8,501 nucleotides of DNA, from the NCBI GenBank assembly GCA_017558545.1, contig JAFYUG010000273.1, positions 1-8,501 of the forward strand, read 5' to 3'. A program made the position numbers and the translations under genes. This document shows positions 6,485 through 8,501 of this stretch, piece after piece (the stretch's first letter is position 1; the number at the start of each line of letters is the position of its first letter). Below the pieces are notes generated by a model. That model was not told the DNA's origin, searched no databases, and saw nothing but the letters and a program-made list of their open reading frames with translations. This DNA comes from Oscillospiraceae bacterium (lineage in GTDB: Bacteria; Bacillota; Clostridia; Oscillospirales; Oscillospiraceae).

Positions 6485-7288
6485 ATGAGAATTATTTATG
6501 CCGACAGCCTTGTATTACTAAATTTCGCCATCGACTATCTCCTGCTTTTGGCCACGGGAAAAATCTGCGCTTTGCCCCTTAACCGTATCAAAATGGGCCT
6601 TGGCGCACTTCTCGGAGGCATTTTGGCTCTTATATGCAGCCTTCACCCCCATCTTTTCCCACCTCTTTTCAAGCTTGGCGGAGGCTTTATTTTGGTTATC
6701 ACCGCCTTTGGAACCAAGGGAATTTTAAGAAGCTATATTGTTTTCATGGGAGTTTCCGCGTTTTTCGGAGGCTGCCAATATGCCGCCGCTCAACTCAGCG
6801 GAGGGGAGTTAAACGCCCTTTCTCTTAAGACCCTTTTATTCTCATTCGGGATATGCTATGGCCTTCTAAGCCTTGTTTTCAAGGGCAGGGCAAGGATGGG
6901 CGCAAGGGAGAGCGCGGAAATAAGAGTTTCCTTTCGAGGCAGGGAAGTATGCTTCACCGCCCTTCGGGACACGGGTAATCATCTTGTGGACGCCTCATGC
7001 CGCCCTGTTATGATAGCGGAGGAGGATGTTCTCACTCCCCTATTTCCCGAGCTTGAAATTCCCTATCCCAAGGATGCACCATCCATGCTTTTTGCCATGA
7101 GCTCTCTCCCCGGTTTAATGGGCAGATGCCAGCTTTTCCCATGCATCACAGCCACCAACCCCGAGGGCATACTCCCCGCCTTTCGTCCCGACTCCATCGA
7201 GATGAAAGGAGCAAAGCTCCCCCACGCCTATATAGCCATAGTACATACTCCCCTAAGCTCCGACGGCAGCTTCAGGGCAATATTTTAG
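6485..7288 (+). CDS. spoIIGA: SpoIIGA, membrane-anchored pro-sigma-E processing protease
   Basis: SpoIIGA is the aspartic-type protease that removes the pro-sequence of sigma-E in the mother cell after a signal from the forespore protein SpoIIR. The 267-residue product starts MRIIYADSLVLLNFAIDYLL and has several hydrophobic segments over about residues 5-132. A soluble domain follows with ALRDTGNHLVDA (159-170); D162 in D-T-G-N is the expected catalytic Asp (D-[ST]-G-N in the family). It is somewhat shorter than the B. subtilis protein (about 309) but its end looks intact. No good SD precedes the ATG (upstream bases are CTTAAAATAAAAACC), so translation may be weak. Its TAG stop overlaps the SD of sigE, with 9 nt between the genes, which fits the conserved spoIIGA-sigE pair. 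Confidence 0.93.
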   Translation: MRIIYADSLVLLNFAIDYLLLLATGKICALPLNRIKMGLGALLGGILALICSLHPHLFPPLFKLGGGFILVITAFGTKGILRSYIVFMGVSAFFGGCQYAAAQLSGGELNALSLKTLLFSFGICYGLLSLVFKGRARMGARESAEIRVSFRGREVCFTALRDTGNHLVDASCRPVMIAEEDVLTPLFPELEIPYPKDAPSMLFAMSSLPGLMGRCQLFPCITATNPEGILPAFRPDSIEMKGAKLPHAYIAIVHTPLSSDGSFRAIF

Positions 7289-7297
7289 GAGGATAAT

Positions 7298-8035
7298 ATG
7301 CCAATTTCATCAATTTATATCCGCGCCATGTATGCTTTGAGCAAATTTAAGCTCCGCCTTTCCTCATTGGGAATAGGACTTCCCGAAAGCATACACTATA
7401 TCTGCGGCAGCGATAATCTCCCTCCTCCCCTTTCCGCCGAAGAGGAGGCCGAGGCCGTTGAGGCTCTTTGCAAGGGAAGCGAGAAGCACAAAAGAAAGCT
7501 CATAGAGCATAATCTCCGCCTTGTTGTATACATAGCCCGCCGATTTGAAAACACAGGCGTGGGCCTTGAAGACCTTATAAGCATAGGCACCATAGGCCTT
7601 ATCAAGGCCATCGCCTCCTTTCGTCCCGACAAGAAAATCAAGCTGGCCACCTATGCAAGCCGCTGCATAGAAAATGAAATACTCATGCATCTGAGAAAGG
7701 TAAGCACCTTGAGGACAGAGCTCAGCTTCGACGAGCCTCTAAACACCGATTGGGACGGAAACGAGCTTTTGCTCAGCGATGTTCTTGGCACAGAATACGA
7801 CGAGGTGTCCCGCCGTATAGAGGAGGACACAGAAAAGCGTATTTTACTGGAGGCGGTGGATAGGCTAAACCCAAGAGAAAAACAAATTATCTCCCTGCGC
7901 TTTGGACTTTATGGGGAAAATGAATACACACAGAAGGAAGTTGCGGACAATTTGGGTATATCACAAAGCTATATTTCCCGCCTTGAAAAACGAATTATAT
8001 CAAGGCTGCGCCGCGAAATGAGCCGTCTTTTCTAA
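7298..8035 (+). CDS. sigE: RNA polymerase sporulation sigma factor, pro-sigma-E
   Basis: Sigma-E directs early mother-cell gene expression and is made as an inactive precursor cut by SpoIIGA. The 245-residue protein has a basic, hydrophobic N-terminal pro-region of about 30 residues. Then comes IHYICGSDNLPPPLS (32-46), matching the YYIGGSEALPPPLS region at the B. subtilis processing site; by that alignment the cut would fall near residues 33/34. Region 2 includes NLRLVVYIARRFENTG (72-87) and EDLISIGTIGLIKAI (91-105), then KLATYASRCIENEILM (115-130). SFDEPLNTDWDGNELLLSDV (143-162) is characteristic of the sigma-E/K group. Region 4 has the helix-turn-helix TQKEVADNLGISQSYISRLE (211-230). Sigma-K is excluded mainly by the adjacent spoIIGA. 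AGGAGG (7287-7292), 5 nt before the ATG, decides the start over Met11, which has no SD. Confidence 0.96.
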   Translation: MPISSIYIRAMYALSKFKLRLSSLGIGLPESIHYICGSDNLPPPLSAEEEAEAVEALCKGSEKHKRKLIEHNLRLVVYIARRFENTGVGLEDLISIGTIGLIKAIASFRPDKKIKLATYASRCIENEILMHLRKVSTLRTELSFDEPLNTDWDGNELLLSDVLGTEYDEVSRRIEEDTEKRILLEAVDRLNPREKQIISLRFGLYGENEYTQKEVADNLGISQSYISRLEKRIISRLRREMSRLF

Positions 8036-8114
8036 AACTTGTCAATTTACTGGAAAGTGTTTCCAACTGACGGACTATAGTTTGACAAATATCAACAACA
8101 AAATGCAATTTACA

Positions 8115-8143
8115 TTGACTTCTAATGGTATTTCTGCTATCAT
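8115..8143 (+). promoter_or_regulatory. Sigma-A-type promoter for the abrB-like gene
   Basis: TTGACT (8115-8120, 5 of 6) and TATCAT (8138-8143, 5 of 6) are 17 bp apart, and TG one base before the -10 makes an extended -10. Transcription would begin near 8150, giving a leader of about 75 nt with a T-rich tract (8154-8171) and a hairpin before the SD. A TTTGACAAA (8081-8089) about 25 bp upstream of the -35 resembles a Spo0A box with one mismatch in the seven-base core. No strong terminator separates sigE from this promoter, so some read-through is possible. Confidence 0.62.
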
Positions 8144-8171
8144 CGTTTGGGAATAGGTTTTTTTATTTTTT

Positions 8172-8207
8172 CGCGTGTGACAACGTGTGTCCTTCACACG
8201 CGGACAC
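8172..8207 (+). promoter_or_regulatory. Structured leader with competing hairpins before the abrB-like gene
   Basis: CGCGTGTGA (8172-8180) pairs perfectly with TCACACGCG (8194-8202) over 9 bp with a 13-nt loop. CGTGTG (8184-8189) could instead pair with CACACG (8195-8200) over a 5-nt loop, and GTGTCC (8187-8192) with GGACAC (8202-8207). These pairings exclude one another because they share strands. The structure ends only 3-8 nt before the SD AGGAGG (8211-8216). No T-run follows, so it is not an intrinsic terminator. Control of translation or mRNA stability is possible but inferred. Confidence 0.5.
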
Positions 8208-8225
8208 TTCAGGAGGAATAGCAGA

Positions 8226-8471
8226 ATGAAATCCACCGGCATCATTAGAAAACTCGATGAGCTCGGCAGAATTGTTTTGCCCATTGAAATGAGAAGAACC
8301 TTCAATCTCGCAGAGAAAGACGCTGTTGAAATCTACGTTGATGGCGACAGCATCGTCCTCAAAAAGCACCAGCCCAACTGTGTGCTCTGCGGCGACAGCA
8401 AGAATCTCATTGAATACAAGGGCAAGCTCATCTGCAAAGGCTGCGCAAAGAGCCTTGCCGAGAAAATCTGA
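8226..8471 (+). CDS. AbrB-family transition-state regulator with C-terminal Cys4 motif
   Basis: The 81-residue protein opens almost like B. subtilis AbrB (MKSTGIIRKLDELGRIVLPI). It keeps the swapped-hairpin DNA-binding fold (about 1-50) with the DNA-contacting arginines R8, R15, R23 and R24, and AEKDAVEIYVDGDSIVLKK (29-47). Instead of the AbrB multimerisation tail it has C52-x2-C55-G and C70-x2-C73, a likely small zinc ribbon. Such AbrB/SpoVT-domain proteins are common in Clostridia, so it is probably a global repressor of transition-phase or sporulation genes; SpoVT is less likely given the short C-terminus without a GAF domain. AGGAGG (8211-8216), 9 nt before the ATG, sets the start; an upstream in-frame ATG at 8187 lies within the leader hairpin and lacks an SD. 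I leave the symbol blank because abrB and abh cannot be told apart here. Confidence 0.93.
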   Translation: MKSTGIIRKLDELGRIVLPIEMRRTFNLAEKDAVEIYVDGDSIVLKKHQPNCVLCGDSKNLIEYKGKLICKGCAKSLAEKI

Positions 8472-8501
8472 CACGGATGAAAAATCACCCCCGCAGGCGG
8501 C

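Noticed and set aside
8051..8065. Perfect 6-bp inverted repeat TGGAAA/TTTCCA just after sigE, considered as a terminator.
   Set aside because: The stem is short and A/T-rich and no T-run follows. It might be an operator-like palindrome, but nothing else supports that.
8082..8109. TTGACA with TGCAAT as an additional promoter for the abrB-like gene.
   Set aside because: The -10 matches only 4 of 6 with a 16-bp spacer; the downstream TTGACT/TATCAT pair with extended -10 is clearly better.
8488..8501. GC-rich CCCCCGCAGGCGGC at the right edge, possibly the first arm of a terminator after the abrB-like gene.
   Set aside because: The window ends before a second arm or T-run can be seen.

Overview
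The window looks like chromosomal DNA from an endospore-forming, Gram-positive Clostridia-type bacterium, probably near the Ruminococcaceae/Oscillospiraceae. It combines a sporulation sigma locus (spoIIGA-sigE), an AbrB-type transition-state regulator, and a housekeeping operon with MEP-pathway isoprenoid genes. GC content is moderate and genes are tightly packed with AGGAGG-type Shine-Dalgarno (SD) sites. The taxonomic guess is inference; no rRNA or other marker is present.

Minus strand, positions 6397 down to 1, transcribed away from the centre: promoter, pyrH, frr, uppS, an unrecognised very acidic 176-residue protein, cdsA, a 158-bp inverted pair of hairpin repeats, dxr, rseP, and the first 159 codons of ispG, which runs off the left edge. 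Most junctions are short gaps or overlaps, so one polycistronic unit is likely. It joins pyrimidine nucleotide supply (PyrH), ribosome recycling (Frr), the undecaprenyl carrier for the wall (UppS), the CDP-diacylglycerol precursor of phospholipids (CdsA), two MEP steps that make the isoprenoid precursors used by UppS (Dxr, IspG), and a site-2 intramembrane protease (RseP). The order frr-uppS-cdsA-dxr-rseP-ispG is the familiar Firmicutes one. The extra gene between uppS and cdsA and the repeat between cdsA and dxr are the departures.

Plus strand, positions 6391 to 8471: spoIIGA and sigE, the pro-sigma-E protease and its substrate that start the mother-cell programme, then a separately promoted gene for a small AbrB-family DNA-binding protein with a C-terminal four-cysteine motif. 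sigG, which often follows sigE, is not next to it here.

The 158-bp divergent region between pyrH and spoIIGA holds back-to-back promoters whose -35 elements overlap. On the spoIIGA side the consensus-like -35 and -10 are 21 bp apart, reminiscent of the long-spacer, Spo0A-activated spoIIG promoter of Bacillus subtilis, and Spo0A-box-like sequences cover the shared -35. I see no mobile-element genes, CRISPR array, tRNA or rRNA. The best leads are the covarying hairpin repeat pair, the acidic operon protein, the shared promoter region, and the structured abrB leader.
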